64,000 bases of DNA, from the NCBI RefSeq assembly GCF_000454545.1, contig NZ_CM002139.1:1294835-1358834 (forward strand), read 5' to 3'. Below are positions 46,588 through 56,800 of this stretch, piece after piece; position 1 is the first letter of the stretch; every line of letters starts with the position of its first letter. The translations under genes and the position numbers were made by a program. Under the pieces are notes generated by a model. The model did not search any database. It saw only the letters and a program-made list of their open reading frames with translations, and was not told the origin of the DNA. This DNA comes from Xanthomonas cassavae CFBP 4642 (GTDB lineage Bacteria; Pseudomonadota; Gammaproteobacteria; Xanthomonadales; Xanthomonadaceae).

Positions 46588-48059
46588 CCTTCGGCGCGGT
46601 CCAGCAACCATTGGGTCAGCAGGCCCACCGGGCGGCCGGTCGCCATGCCGCGCTTGCCTTCGTCGCTGGCGACGCCGGCGATGTCCAGGTGCGCCCAGCG
46701 CTGGTTCTCGGTGAAGCGCGACAGGAAGCAGCCGGCGGTGATGGCGCCGCCCCAGCGGCCGCCGATGTTGTAGACGTCGGCGAAGGTGGAATCCAGCAGG
46801 CCCTGGTATTCGTCCCACAGCGGCAGGCGCCAGGCGCGGTCGAACACGTGCTCGCCCGCGCCGAGCAGCTCGTTGGCCAGGTCGTCGTGCTTGCTCATCA
46901 GGCCGGCGGTCTGGTGGCCCAGCGCCACCATGCAGGCACCGGTCAGCGTGGCCACGTCCACCAGGGCTTCGGGGTTGAAGCGCTCGGCGTAGGTCAGCGC
47001 ATCGCACAGGATCAGGCGACCTTCGGCGTCGGTATTGCCGACTTCGATGGTCTTGCCGGACATGCTGGTGATCACATCGGAGGGGCGATAGGCATTGCCG
47101 TCGATGGCGTTCTCGACCGCGGGCACCACCACCACCAGGTTGATCGGCAGCTCGGCCTTGACCGTGGCCACGAAGGTGCCGATGACGTTGGCGCCGCCGC
47201 ACATGTCGTACTTCATTTCCTCGATACCGCCTTGCGTCTTGAGGTTGACGCCGCCGGTGTCGAAGGTGATGCCCTTGCCAACCAGCACGTAGGGACGCGC
47301 GTCGCCGCCGCCGCTCCACTTCAGCACGATCAGCCGCGGGCGGTTGGCCGAGCCACGCGCCACCGACAGCAGGGAGCCCATGCCCAGCGACTCCATCTGC
47401 GCCTCGTCCAGGATCTCGGCCTCGGCGCCGGGGAACGTGCCGGCGAAGGTCGCGGCAGTGTCGGCCAGGTAGGCCGGCGTGCAGTAGTTCGGCGGCAGGT
47501 TGCCCAGCTCGCGGGCGAACTCCACACCTTCCGCGGTGGCGATGCCCACGGCCAGTGCACGGGCGTCGTCGCCGGCGATCGCCAGCGTGGTCAGGCCGGT
47601 CTCGTCGACCTTCTTCTTGCCCAGCGTGGCGGTGTAGCGGTAAGCGGCGTGGTCGCCGACGATGATGGCCTGGCGGATGTTCCAGGCGCTGTCGCGCGCC
47701 TTGACCGGCAATTCGGTCAAGGTGAGCAGGGCGGTGCCGACCGGGCCGGTCTTCAGCGCGCGGGTCGCGTCGCCCACCGCCTTGAGGTAGGGCGCCACGC
47801 CGAACTTGCCGGCATCGCCCAGCCCCACTACCAGCACGCGCGGGGCGGTGACCCCGGGCAGGTCGTGCAGCAGGGTGGTGGCGCCGGTCTTGGCACCCAC
47901 ATCGCCGCGTGCCACCAGGGCCGTCAAACGGCCCTGGCTGGCGCTGTCCAGCGCCTGGGCAGCGGGCGAGAGGGTCTTGTCGGCGAACACGCCAACCACG
48001 ATGCAGTCGACGGCAGCGCTTGCCGGCGCGTCTTGGTTCAGGGTGAATTGCAGGGCCAT
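46578..48059 (-). CDS. pepA: Leucyl aminopeptidase (M17)
   Basis: A 493-residue cytosolic two-metal aminopeptidase that removes N-terminal residues. In E. coli it also acts as a DNA-binding factor. The C-terminal catalytic domain has [20 protein letters not shown] (metal ligands Lys and Asp), [14 protein letters not shown] and the M17 signature [14 protein letters not shown]. The N-terminal domain (about 1-160) is the nucleotide/DNA-binding half. Start at 48059 ([16 protein letters not shown]) is typical. It diverges from lptF over about 107 bases, as in many gamma-proteobacteria. Confidence 0.96.
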   Translation of the reverse strand: MALQFTLNQDAPASAAVDCIVVGVFADKTLSPAAQALDSASQGRLTALVARGDVGAKTGATTLLHDLPGVTAPRVLVVGLGDAGKFGVAPYLKAVGDATRALKTGPVGTALLTLTELPVKARDSAWNIRQAIIVGDHAAYRYTATLGKKKVDETGLTTLAIAGDDARALAVGIATAEGVEFARELGNLPPNYCTPAYLADTAATFAGTFPGAEAEILDEAQMESLGMGSLLSVARGSANRPRLIVLKWSGGGDARPYVLVGKGITFDTGGVNLKTQGGIEEMKYDMCGGANVIGTFVATVKAELPINLVVVVPAVENAIDGNAYRPSDVITSMSGKTIEVGNTDAEGRLILCDALTYAERFNPEALVDVATLTGACMVALGHQTAGLMSKHDDLANELLGAGEHVFDRAWRLPLWDEYQGLLDSTFADVYNIGGRWGGAITAGCFLSRFTENQRWAHLDIAGVASDEGKRGMATGRPVGLLTQWLLDRAEGGN

Positions 48060-48166
48060 TGATCAGATTCCGTAGGCAAATCCGTACAATCGCGGGCTGT
48101 TTACGCCAACCTGACTAGGCTGGCGGCGCCGCGAACGAATCCGAGAGTTTAAAACAAGCCCACCCT

Positions 48167-49249
48167 ATGCCGAAGCTCGATCGATATCTGCTTAGCGATT
48201 TCACCCAGAGCTTCCTGGCCACCTTGATCGTGCTGCTGGTCGTCAGCGTCGGCGGTGTCCTGGTGGATATCCTCGGCAATATCGCCGACGGCCGCATTCC
48301 GGCGCGCTTGCTGCTGTCGCAGGTGGGGCTGCAATTCGTCGCCTATCTGCCGATCATCCTGCCACTGGCGCTGATGCTGGGCCTGCTATTGGCGCTGGCA
48401 AGGCTGTACCGCGATTCAGAAATGGCCGTCATTACCGCCATTGGTGTGGGCCCCAGGCGCATGCTGCGGCCCATGCTGATGCTGGTGGTGCCGGTGGTCG
48501 TGATCATCGGGCTGTGCTCGCTGTGGCTGGGCCCCTGGGCCAGCCGTACCGCCGAAACCATGCTGGAAGACGCCAACCGCAGTGTGCTGATGGCCGGGCT
48601 GGAGTCGGGCAAGTTCACCCCGCTCTCCGGCGGTGGCGTGGTCTACCTGACCACCATTTCCGCCGACGGCAAGGGCCTGGGCAAGGTGTTCCTGCAGCGG
48701 CAGAAGGACGACCGCCTCGACGTGGTCACCGCCCAGCGCGGCGCGATGTTCTTCGAAGGCAAGACCGACCGCTACCTGCGCCTGGAGGATGGCTACCGCA
48801 TCGAAGGCCCGGCGGCCGGTGCCACCCTGGACTACCGCCTGATGAAGTTCGCCAGCAACGATGTGGCCTTGCCTGACCGCACCCGGGTGCATGACGCCAA
48901 CGACCCGGAAGTGATGTGGACTACGCAGCTGCTCTCCGATGAACGCCCGGCCGCACGCGCGCAGCTGCATGAACGGCTGGCACCGCCGCTGCTGGCGCTG
49001 GCCTTCGCCTTGCTGACCCTGCCGCTGTCGCGCAGTGCGCCGCGGCAGCAGCGCTACGGCCGGATCATGCTGGCCTTCCTGGCCTACATGGTGGGCACCA
49101 ATCTGATGATTGTCGGTACCCAGTGGATCGCCAACGGCAAGACTCCGGCTGCGCTGGGCCTATGGTGGCTGACGCTGCCGCTGCTGGCAGTGGCGGTCTG
49201 GGCGTATGCGCGCGATGGCCGCGTGCGCCGTCCGAGGGTGCGCGCATGA
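48167..49249 (+). CDS. lptF: LPS export ABC permease LptF
   Basis: A 360-residue inner-membrane subunit of the LptB2FG exporter that extracts lipopolysaccharide for transport to the outer membrane. Three TM helices at the N-terminus (LATLIVLLVVSVGGVLVDIL; LQFVAYLPIILPLALMLGLLLAL) and three at the C-terminus flank a periplasmic beta-jellyroll (about 130-265). RDSEMAVITAIGVG is the coupling helix that contacts LptB. The stop overlaps lptG by four bases. Confidence 0.95.
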   Translation: MPKLDRYLLSDFTQSFLATLIVLLVVSVGGVLVDILGNIADGRIPARLLLSQVGLQFVAYLPIILPLALMLGLLLALARLYRDSEMAVITAIGVGPRRMLRPMLMLVVPVVVIIGLCSLWLGPWASRTAETMLEDANRSVLMAGLESGKFTPLSGGGVVYLTTISADGKGLGKVFLQRQKDDRLDVVTAQRGAMFFEGKTDRYLRLEDGYRIEGPAAGATLDYRLMKFASNDVALPDRTRVHDANDPEVMWTTQLLSDERPAARAQLHERLAPPLLALAFALLTLPLSRSAPRQQRYGRIMLAFLAYMVGTNLMIVGTQWIANGKTPAALGLWWLTLPLLAVAVWAYARDGRVRRPRVRA

Positions 49250-50352
49250 GGCTGATGCCGCGGGTGCATGATTGGTACGTCGGCCGTGCGGTGCTGCTCA
49301 CGGTGTTGCTGACCTGGACGGTGCTGCTGGGGCTGGACCTGGTGAACGCCTTCGCCAGTGAGGCCAAGAATATCGGCCAGGGCAGCTACACGTTCGGCCA
49401 TGTCGTGGCCTATGTGGCCTACACGGTGCCGCGCCGGGCCTACACCTTGTTTCCCACCGCCGCGGTGATCGGGGCGCTGCTGGGCCTTGGGCAGCTGGCG
49501 GCCACATCCGAATTGACCGCACTGCGCGCGCTGGGCGTCTCGCGCAAGCGCATGTCCGCCTCGGTGGTCGCTGCGATGGCCTTGTTGACCGCCAGCATGG
49601 TGATCAGCGGCGAGACCATCGGGCCGTGGGCGCAGAACCAGGCCGATACGCTCAAGACCAGTGCCCGTTACAACAGCGACATGGCCATGGCGCGCTATTC
49701 CGGTCTATGGGCACGCGAGGGCGACACCTTCCTCAATGCGCTGAGCGGCGAAGAAAAGTTGCTCGACAGCGGCGGCACTGCGCTGGCTCTGCACGATGTA
49801 CGTCTCTATCACCTTGACGCCGCCGGCAGGATGCAACAGCTGACCTACGCGGCCGTTGCCGAGCATCGTGATGGCCGCTGGACGTTGCGCCAAGTGCGCC
49901 GCGACACCTTTCAGGAACGCTCGGTACAACGTGAGACCTTCCCGGAATTGCCCTGGCAATCCCAGCTGAGTCCGGCCGCCCTGGCGGCCGGGCTTGCCAA
50001 GCCACGCAACCTATCTGCCCGCGATCTGGAGCAGAGCATCGAGTACCGTCGCCGCAATGGCCTGGATGCGCGCGACTACGAAGATCAGTACTGGAGCCGC
50101 TGGTTCTACCCGCTCAATGTACTGGCGCTGTGCATGGCGGCCATTCCGTTCTCGTTCGGTTCGCTGCGTAGCGGCGGCCTGGGTAAGCGCTTGTTCCTGG
50201 GCATCCTGTTCGCGCTGGGGTTCTGGCTGCTGCAGCTGTTCTTCAGCCGCATGGCCGGCGCGCTCAAGCTGGATTACCGCATCGCCTACGCGCTGCCACC
50301 GATGGTGATGCTGGGCGTCTCGGCGTGGTTGTTCCGGCGACGCAGTAGTTGA
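49246..50352 (+). CDS. lptG: LPS export ABC permease LptG
   Basis: A 368-residue partner of LptF with the same six-helix plus jellyroll plan. The N-terminal helices include VLLTVLLTWTVLLGLDLVNA. TSELTALRALGVSRKRM is the coupling helix. The jellyroll has LYHLDAAGRMQQLTYAAVAE. The C-terminal helices include YPLNVLALCMAAIPFSFGSL. Start at 49246 is set by the ATGA overlap with lptF. LptB is not encoded here. Confidence 0.95.
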   Translation: MRLMPRVHDWYVGRAVLLTVLLTWTVLLGLDLVNAFASEAKNIGQGSYTFGHVVAYVAYTVPRRAYTLFPTAAVIGALLGLGQLAATSELTALRALGVSRKRMSASVVAAMALLTASMVISGETIGPWAQNQADTLKTSARYNSDMAMARYSGLWAREGDTFLNALSGEEKLLDSGGTALALHDVRLYHLDAAGRMQQLTYAAVAEHRDGRWTLRQVRRDTFQERSVQRETFPELPWQSQLSPAALAAGLAKPRNLSARDLEQSIEYRRRNGLDARDYEDQYWSRWFYPLNVLALCMAAIPFSFGSLRSGGLGKRLFLGILFALGFWLLQLFFSRMAGALKLDYRIAYALPPMVMLGVSAWLFRRRSS

Positions 50353-50370
50353 TCCATCGGCGGCGTCCGA

Positions 50371-50654
50371 GTGTGTTCGGCATCGTGCTGTGCGCTGTAC
50401 CTGATATCCACAGCACTCTGCCTGTGGATCGCTCAGGAGGCCGGCAGCGACGACAAGGGGCGGTTTGCAATGCTGCAATTGCCCTGACCCCGCAGCTTGC
50501 GTTGCTGGACGCGATTGGCGCAGATTCCTGGCTACGCGGGCTGTCCTGGTCGACGAGTCACCTTGTCTTGGTGCTGCCCTTTTTGGTGGGCTTGTATCTG
50601 TTGGGAGGCCTGCTGCAGGCATGCATCGGGCGCCCGTCCCCGTTCTCTCGCTAG
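50371..50654 (+). pseudogene. Frameshifted small membrane protein
   Basis: A first frame from GTG 50371 reads ALYLISTALCLWIAQEAG...GRFAMLQLP and stops at 50485-50487. A second frame, one base back, continues LTPQLALLDAIGADSW...LVLVLPFLVGLYLLGGLLQA to 50654. Together they read as one small two-helix membrane protein with coherent composition, separated by one missing base around 50482-50487. I found no slippery heptamer, so decay or a sequencing error fits better than programmed frameshifting. No family recognised. Confidence 0.45.
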
Positions 50655-50771
50655 ATGACGCTGGCCAAGCCAGCAGGCGGCGCGCCCGCCTGAGAACGCC
50701 ACCATGCATGCGATGCGCGTGCCATTTGCGGTCTGCTTGCAGATAGCTTGAACGTCTGGTGATCCTCCGGG

Positions 50772-51239
50772 TCAGCGACCTGGCTTGAGTGGCCGCTGCA
50801 GCCGTGTTCCGCTCGCGCGGTCATGCCAGGTCAGCCGGTCGCGGTCCACCCATGCCCACCAGAATCCGGCGCCGGCCAGGGCCAGCGACAGCGTGCCCAC
50901 CGCATAACGCGTCCAGGCCTGCCGCCAGGTGGGGCGTGGCTCCTGTAGTCGCAGTCGCCACGGGCGCATGCCCAGGGTCTGCCCGCCGCGCCGCCAGCTG
51001 ACCGTGGCGTAGAGACCTGCCACCCCCCAGCAGCACAGCCACAGCAGCCACTGCCAGGCGCTGAAGGGAGCGATGTTCTGGCGTGCGGGGTGTCCGGCCA
51101 GGGTAAATCCCAGCGTGAATCCGGTGGACACCAGCATCCAGAGCGCCAGCGCTGGCCAGAGGTCGTAACACAGGGCGAGGATCCGCCAGCCCAGCAGGGC
51201 AGGTGAGCGTGCTGCGCGGGGAGCGGGAATGGACGTCAT
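50772..51239 (-). CDS. RDD-family membrane protein
   Basis: A 155-residue inner-membrane protein. The first helix contains the RDD pattern LLGWRILALCYDLWPALALW, with the Arg and Asp residues. A second helix is near 60-75 (WQWLLWLCCWGVAGLYATVSW), followed by GGQTLGMRPWRLRL and a third helix near 110-125. RDD proteins are poorly understood; some act in cation or sodium/proton exchange. Start at 51239 puts the first helix near the N-terminus. It is divergent from xerD. Confidence 0.85.
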   Translation of the reverse strand: MTSIPAPRAARSPALLGWRILALCYDLWPALALWMLVSTGFTLGFTLAGHPARQNIAPFSAWQWLLWLCCWGVAGLYATVSWRRGGQTLGMRPWRLRLQEPRPTWRQAWTRYAVGTLSLALAGAGFWWAWVDRDRLTWHDRASGTRLQRPLKPGR

Positions 51240-51402
51240 GCCAGGAGCATAGCCGGCGCCAAGGCTACGGCAACGCCGCGCTGCGGTAGCGCGCTGCAGG
51301 CGTTGGTGTGGTGTGCCTGAGCGGTGGCGAGCCAGCTTGGCGTCGCGTTGCCGGGCACGCCTGGCCTCGCGCATGCCGCCGGCCACGTTCTATGCTGTGG
51401 CG

Positions 51403-52374
51403 ATGTCTGCCAGCAGCCCCACCGAACGTCGACAACTCGCCCGGCAACTGCCGCCCTTGCAGGCGGCCGATGCGGCGGCCATCGAGCGTTTCCTGGACCG
51501 TTTCTGGGCCGAAAACGGCGTGGCGCGACAGACGCTGGAGAGCTACCGGCGCGATCTGGAAGGGCTGGCGCGTTGGCGCGATGGTGCGGGCGGTGGCCTG
51601 TCAGGGATGCAGCGTCCGGCCTTGTTCGACTACCTGCGCTGGCGCACCGAGGCGCGTTATTGCCCGCGCAGCAATGCCCGGCTGTTATCCACCTTGCGCG
51701 CCTTCTATGGGCGGTTGCTGCGCGATGGCGTGCGCAGCGACGATCCCACCGTTTTGCTGGACCCTCCGCGCCTGCCACGCTCGCTGCCCAAGGCGCTGAC
51801 CGAAACCCAGATCGATGCCTTGCTGGCGGCACCGGATGTGCAGACGCCGCTGGGGCTGCGCGACCGCGCCATGCTTGAATTGATGTATGCGGCCGGGTTG
51901 CGCGTGAGTGAACTGGTCAATTTGCCGGCGGTGGGGGTCAACCTGCGGCAGGGCGTCCTGCGCGTCACCGGCAAGGGCAGCAAGGAACGTCTGGTACCAC
52001 TGGGCGAGGAGTCCCAGCACTGGCTGGAGCGCTATCTGCGCGAGGCGCGCCCGCTGCTTGCCGGCAACAAGGCGGTACCCGCGGCGGATGGGCAGGTGCC
52101 ATTGTTCATCGACGCGGCGCGCCAGCCGCCCAGCCGTCAGCAGTTCTGGGCGCTGGTCAAGCGCCACGCGGCGCTGGCCGGCATCGATCCGGCCACGGTC
52201 AGCCCGCATGGCCTTCGCCACAGCTTCGCCACCCATCTGCTCAATCACGGCGCCGACCTGCGCGCGCTGCAGATGCTGCTGGGCCACAGCTCCCTCTCGA
52301 CCACCCAGATCTACACGCTGGTGGCGCGTCAGCACCTGCAGACGCTGCATGCCCGGCATCATCCGCGCGGCTGA
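51403..52374 (+). CDS. xerD: Tyrosine recombinase XerD
   Basis: A 323-residue site-specific recombinase that resolves chromosome dimers at dif with XerC. The N-terminal SAM-like domain covers about 20-110 ([19 protein letters not shown]). The catalytic domain has Arg in AAGLRVSEL, Lys in [13 protein letters not shown], His-x-x-Arg in [20 protein letters not shown], and His with the nucleophile Tyr in [15 protein letters not shown]. Start at 51403 ([11 protein letters not shown]) gives a typical length; an upstream in-frame ATG adds unrelated residues. Some XerC-like features cannot be excluded by eye, but the core favours XerD. Confidence 0.92.
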   Translation: MSASSPTERRQLARQLPPLQAADAAAIERFLDRFWAENGVARQTLESYRRDLEGLARWRDGAGGGLSGMQRPALFDYLRWRTEARYCPRSNARLLSTLRAFYGRLLRDGVRSDDPTVLLDPPRLPRSLPKALTETQIDALLAAPDVQTPLGLRDRAMLELMYAAGLRVSELVNLPAVGVNLRQGVLRVTGKGSKERLVPLGEESQHWLERYLREARPLLAGNKAVPAADGQVPLFIDAARQPPSRQQFWALVKRHAALAGIDPATVSPHGLRHSFATHLLNHGADLRALQMLLGHSSLSTTQIYTLVARQHLQTLHARHHPRG

Positions 52375-52757
52375 TGGGGCGAACGAGGGAATTCTTGTCG
52401 TACAAGATCATGTCCGGGTGAGTCACATGCTCAGCTGTCGGCAACATTGCGTGGCGCGCAGCGTTGATCGGCCGGAGGCGTCCCGGCCTCGAGCGTGTGG
52501 GCATCCGATCGGTGGACTTCGCCACCTGCAAGCCGCTGCGGCTATCGGAATGTCCTCGCTAGATCTATGCGGCACCGGGGCGTAACGTGCTGATAGCTTG
52601 GGGTGGCTCGTCCTGCGGCGCCAGGTCGGCCCACCACTGCGTGCCCATCAAGTGTCATAAACCGGTCCCTCCGGAAGCGAACAAACTGTCGCGGCCGCTG
52701 CCAGGCTTCATCTGCCCTGTGCGAGAATCGGTCGACCCCATTCCACTGGATGCGTGA
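52375..52757. other. Intergenic region between xerD and dsbC
   Basis: About 380 bases with no convincing gene, hairpin or repeat. The dsbC start has only a weak ribosome site. Confidence 0.4.
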
Positions 52758-53561
52758 ATGTATCGTCTTGCCATCGCCGCACTGCTGGGCGCACTCAGCC
52801 TCACTGCCTGCGCGCAATCCTCGCAGCCTGCGGCAAGCAATGCCGGCGCCAAGCCCGCTGCCGCTCCTGCCGCCGCTGCGTCGGGAAATGTCGACCAGCG
52901 TGTGGGTAATGCGCTGAAAGCGCTGGATCCGGACTTCAAGCCGGACTATATCGGCGCCGCGCCGTTCCCCGGGTTCCGCGAAGTGGTGGTCGGCGGGCAG
53001 GTGCTGTACGTCAGCGACGACGGCCGCTACCTGATCCAGGCGCAGCCGTTCGACATCCAGAACAAGCAGTTCGCAGCCAGCCCGGGCCTGCTGGCTTACC
53101 GTCGCAAGCAGCTGGAGACGGTGCCCAAGGCCGACCGCATCGTGTTCGCGCCGGCCAACCCGAAGTACACCGTGACCGTTTTCACCGATGTGGAATGCGG
53201 CTATTGCCGCAAGCTGCACAGCGAGATCGGCGAGCTCAACAAGCAGGGGATCGCGGTCGAATATCTGGCGTTTCCGCGCATGGGCCTGGGCAGCCAGGAC
53301 CATAAGGAAATGATCGCGGTATGGTGCGCCGCCGACCGCAAGCAGGCACTGACGGCGGCCAAGTCCGGCCAGCCGGTGGCTTCCAAGGATTGCAAGAACC
53401 CGGTATCGATGGAATACACGCTGGGTCAGCGCCTGGGCGTCAACGGGACCCCGGCGATCTTTGCCCCCGACGGCACCCAGCTCGGCGGCTACCTGCCGCC
53501 GGCGCAGCTGCGTGAAGCGCTGGAAAAGCGCGCCGTCACCACGGCGGGCGGCAGCCGCTGA
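52758..53561 (+). CDS. dsbC: Thiol:disulfide isomerase DsbC (lipoprotein form)
   Basis: A 267-residue periplasmic disulfide isomerase. The signal is MYRLAIAALLGALSLTACAQSS with lipobox LTAC, followed by a Pro/Ala linker, so it is probably membrane-anchored. The N-terminal dimerization domain (about 50-110) contains the LYVSDDGRYLIQAQPFDI pattern. The thioredoxin fold follows with active-site CGYC in TDVECGYCRKLHSEI and the cis-proline motif NGTPAIFAPDG. A second cysteine pair (VWCAAD and KDCKNP) is also conserved. A strong terminator follows. It probably acts with DsbD. Confidence 0.93.
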   Translation: MYRLAIAALLGALSLTACAQSSQPAASNAGAKPAAAPAAAASGNVDQRVGNALKALDPDFKPDYIGAAPFPGFREVVVGGQVLYVSDDGRYLIQAQPFDIQNKQFAASPGLLAYRRKQLETVPKADRIVFAPANPKYTVTVFTDVECGYCRKLHSEIGELNKQGIAVEYLAFPRMGLGSQDHKEMIAVWCAADRKQALTAAKSGQPVASKDCKNPVSMEYTLGQRLGVNGTPAIFAPDGTQLGGYLPPAQLREALEKRAVTTAGGSR

Positions 53562-53632
53562 GGCCTGCTCGACTCCGATCGTCGCGGCGCCTTGCCGATA
53601 GCGTCGTTGCGGTGGTGGTCTGCACAATGACA

Positions 53633-53662
53633 AAGGCCCGGGTGCCACCGCACCCGGGCCTT
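53633..53662 (+). terminator. Strong hairpin terminator after dsbC
   Basis: AAGGCCCGGGTG and CACCCGGGCCTT form a perfect 12-base stem with a CCACCG loop, about 70 bases after dsbC. The T run is short. Confidence 0.8.
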
Positions 53663-53806
53663 ATGCTGTTTCTGAGGGTTGGGCGCCAGCTAGCCACGGC
53701 CTGCCGCTTCCCGCTTCCCGATTCCGTGCCGCCGCACGCTCGACCGACGCCGATCCACCGGCTCCGTTACAATCTGCAGCCCCGTTTCTGACACGGTTCC
53801 CCGGAC

Positions 53807-56800
53807 ATGATGGTCCTTGAGGGCGCTTCCGCCCTTTCGCCGTTCCGCCGCGCTCGGCTCGAAACCCGCCTGCAAACCCTCGTTCCTGCGCTGCGCATCT
53901 CCGGCGCCTGGCACGTCTACTTCATTCGCGCCGAGGCAGGGCAATCGCCCGATCAGGCCACCTTGCAGCGGATCCTGCAGGCCGCCGCAGACCCGGCGCC
54001 GCGCGCCGAGGACGCCTCTTCGCGCTACGTCGTGCCGCGCCTGGGCACGCTGTCGCCGTGGTCGAGCAAGGCCACCGAACTGGTGCGCGGGGCCGGTCAG
54101 CCGATCCAGCGCGTGGAGCGCGGTACCCGCATCGATCTGGCCGGCTGGCCGGAGGACCCTGCCGTGCAAGCCGCGGTGGCCAGGCTGCTGCACGACCCGA
54201 TGACGCAGTCGCTGCTGGGCTCGACCGCCGCGGGCGAAGCGTTGTTCAGCGTGCCCGACCCGGGCCAGCTGCAGCGCGTGCCGCTGGACGCGCTGGAACA
54301 GGCCAACCGCGACCTGGGACTGGCGCTGGCGCAGGACGAGATCGACTACCTGCGCGAACGCTTCGCCGCCCTGGGCCGCGACCCGGCCGATGTCGAGCTG
54401 ATGATGTTCGCGCAGGCCAACTCCGAGCACTGCCGGCACAAGATCTTCAACGCCAGCTGGACCATCGACGGCAAGCCGCAGGAACGCTCGCTGTTCCGCA
54501 TGATCAAGCACACCCACCAGCAGACCCCGCAGCACACCTTGTCGGCGTACAGCGACAACGCGGCGGTGGTGGAAGGCGTGCCGGCCGCGCGCTACCGCCC
54601 GGACCCGGCCAGCGGGCAATACCGCAGCGAAGCGGTGCTGCCGTCGGCATTTGCGATCAAGGTGGAAACGCATAACCACCCGACCGCGATCGCGCCGTTT
54701 CCCGGCGCGGCCACCGGCGCCGGCGGCGAGATCCGCGACGAAGGCGCCACCGGTCGCGGCGGCAAGCCCAAGGCCGGCCTGACCGGATTTTCGGTCTCGC
54801 ATCTGCGCATTCCGACCCTGCCGCAGCCGTGGGAAGCGCCGCGCGCGCTGAACACGCGCATGGCGCCGGCGCTGGACATCATGCTCGACGGCCCACTCGG
54901 CGGTGCCGCGTTCAACAACGAATTCGGCCGCCCGAACCTGCTCGGGTATTTCCGCAGTTTCGAGCTGGCCGAAGGCCCGGGCCTGACCCGCGGCTACGAC
55001 AAGCCGATCATGCTGGCCGGCGGCCTGGGCGCGATCGATCGCAACCAGGTGGAAAAGCTGCGCCTGCAGCCGGGCGATGCGGTGATCGTGCTGGGCGGCC
55101 CGGCGATGCTGATCGGCCTGGGTGGCGGTGCGGCCAGTTCGGTGGCAGCCGGGGACAGTGCCGAAGCGCTGGATTTCGCCAGCGTGCAGCGCGAGAACCC
55201 GGAGATGGAACGCCGCTGCCAGGAGGTCATCGACCGCTGCGTGGCGCTGGGTACCGACAACCCGATCCGCTGGTTCCACGACGTGGGCGCGGGCGGCCTG
55301 TCCAACGCCATCCCCGAACTGCTGCACGACTCGGGCGTGGGCGGCATCATCGACCTGGGCCGCGTGCTCAGCGACGACCCGTCGCTGTCGCCGCTGGAAC
55401 TGTGGTGCAACGAATCGCAGGAACGCTACGTGCTCGGCGTACCGCAGGCACGCCTGGAGGAATTCGCCGCCATCTGCGCCCGCGAGCGCTGCCCGTTCGC
55501 CGCCGTCGGCGTGGCGACGGAAGAGGAGCGGTTGGTGGTGGGGTATGGAGTCTTCGACTCCGGGATTGGAGATTCGGGATTCGAGATTCGCAATGGCGCT
55601 CTCTCGGATGCTGAAAGCGCTCCTGCTTCTAACCAATCCCCAATCCCGACTCCCGAATCCCAGATCCCAATCGATCTGCCGATGGATGTGCTGTTCGGCA
55701 AGGCGCCGAAGATGCATCGCGATGCGGTGCATCCGGCCGCGCCGCAGTGGCCGGCGCTGCAGACCGCCGGGCTGGACCTGCAGCAGGCCGGGTTGCGCGT
55801 GCTGGCGCATCCCACGGTGGCGTCCAAGAGCTTTCTGGTCACCATCGGCGACCGCAGCGTGGGCGGGCTGACCGCGCGCGAGCAGATGATCGGGCCGTGG
55901 CAGCTGCCGCTGGCCGATTGCGCGATCACCCTGGCCGGGTTCGAGACCTTCGAAGGCGAGGCGATGTCGATCGGCGAGCGCGCCCCGCTGGCGCTGTTGA
56001 ACGCTGCCGCCTCGGCGCGCATGGCCGTGGGCGAGGCGATCACCAACCTGTGCGCGGCACCGGTGCAGACCCTGGCCAGCATCAAACTCTCGGCCAACTG
56101 GATGGCCGCTGCCGGTCATGCCGGCGAAGACGCACTGCTGTACGACGCGGTGCGCGCAGTCGGCATGGAACTGTGCCCGGCGCTGGAGCTGAGCATTCCG
56201 GTGGGCAAGGACTCGCTGTCGATGCAGGCGCAGTGGGTTGAAGCCGGGATTCGGGATTCGGCATTCGGGATTGGCGAAACACCGGAGACCTCCGCTGTTG
56301 CGAATCCCCAATCTCCAATCTCCAATCCCATCGCTCACAAGAGCGTTTCGCCGGTCTCGCTGATCATCAGTGCCTTTGCGCCGGTGAGCGATGTCCGCAC
56401 GCAGCTCACGCCGTTGCTGCGCAATGATGAAGAAAGCGAGCTGTGGTTGATCGGGCTCGGTGGCGGCAAGCAGCGTCTGGGTGGGTCGGTGCTGGCGCAG
56501 GTCTATGCCGACGCTTCGGCGCTGCCGGCATTCGGCGGCGAAGTACCGGATCTGGACGATGCGCAGCGGCTGCGCAGCTTCTTCGAATTGATCCGCGACG
56601 CGCGCGACAGCGGGCTGTTGCTGGCGTATCACGATCGCAGCGATGGCGGTGCGTTTGCCGCGTTGTGCGAGATGGCGTTCGCGTCGCGGCAGGGGCTGGA
56701 TATCACGCTGGATGCGTGGGGCGACGATGCGTTCCGCAGCCTGTTCAACGAAGAATTGGGTGCGGTGGTGCAGATCGCCAGCGAAGACCGCGCCGCGTTC

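Noticed and set aside
50478..50490. Programmed -1 frameshift joining the two membrane frames
   Set aside because: The junction lacks a slippery X-XXY-YYZ heptamer or a clear downstream hairpin, so decay or error is simpler.
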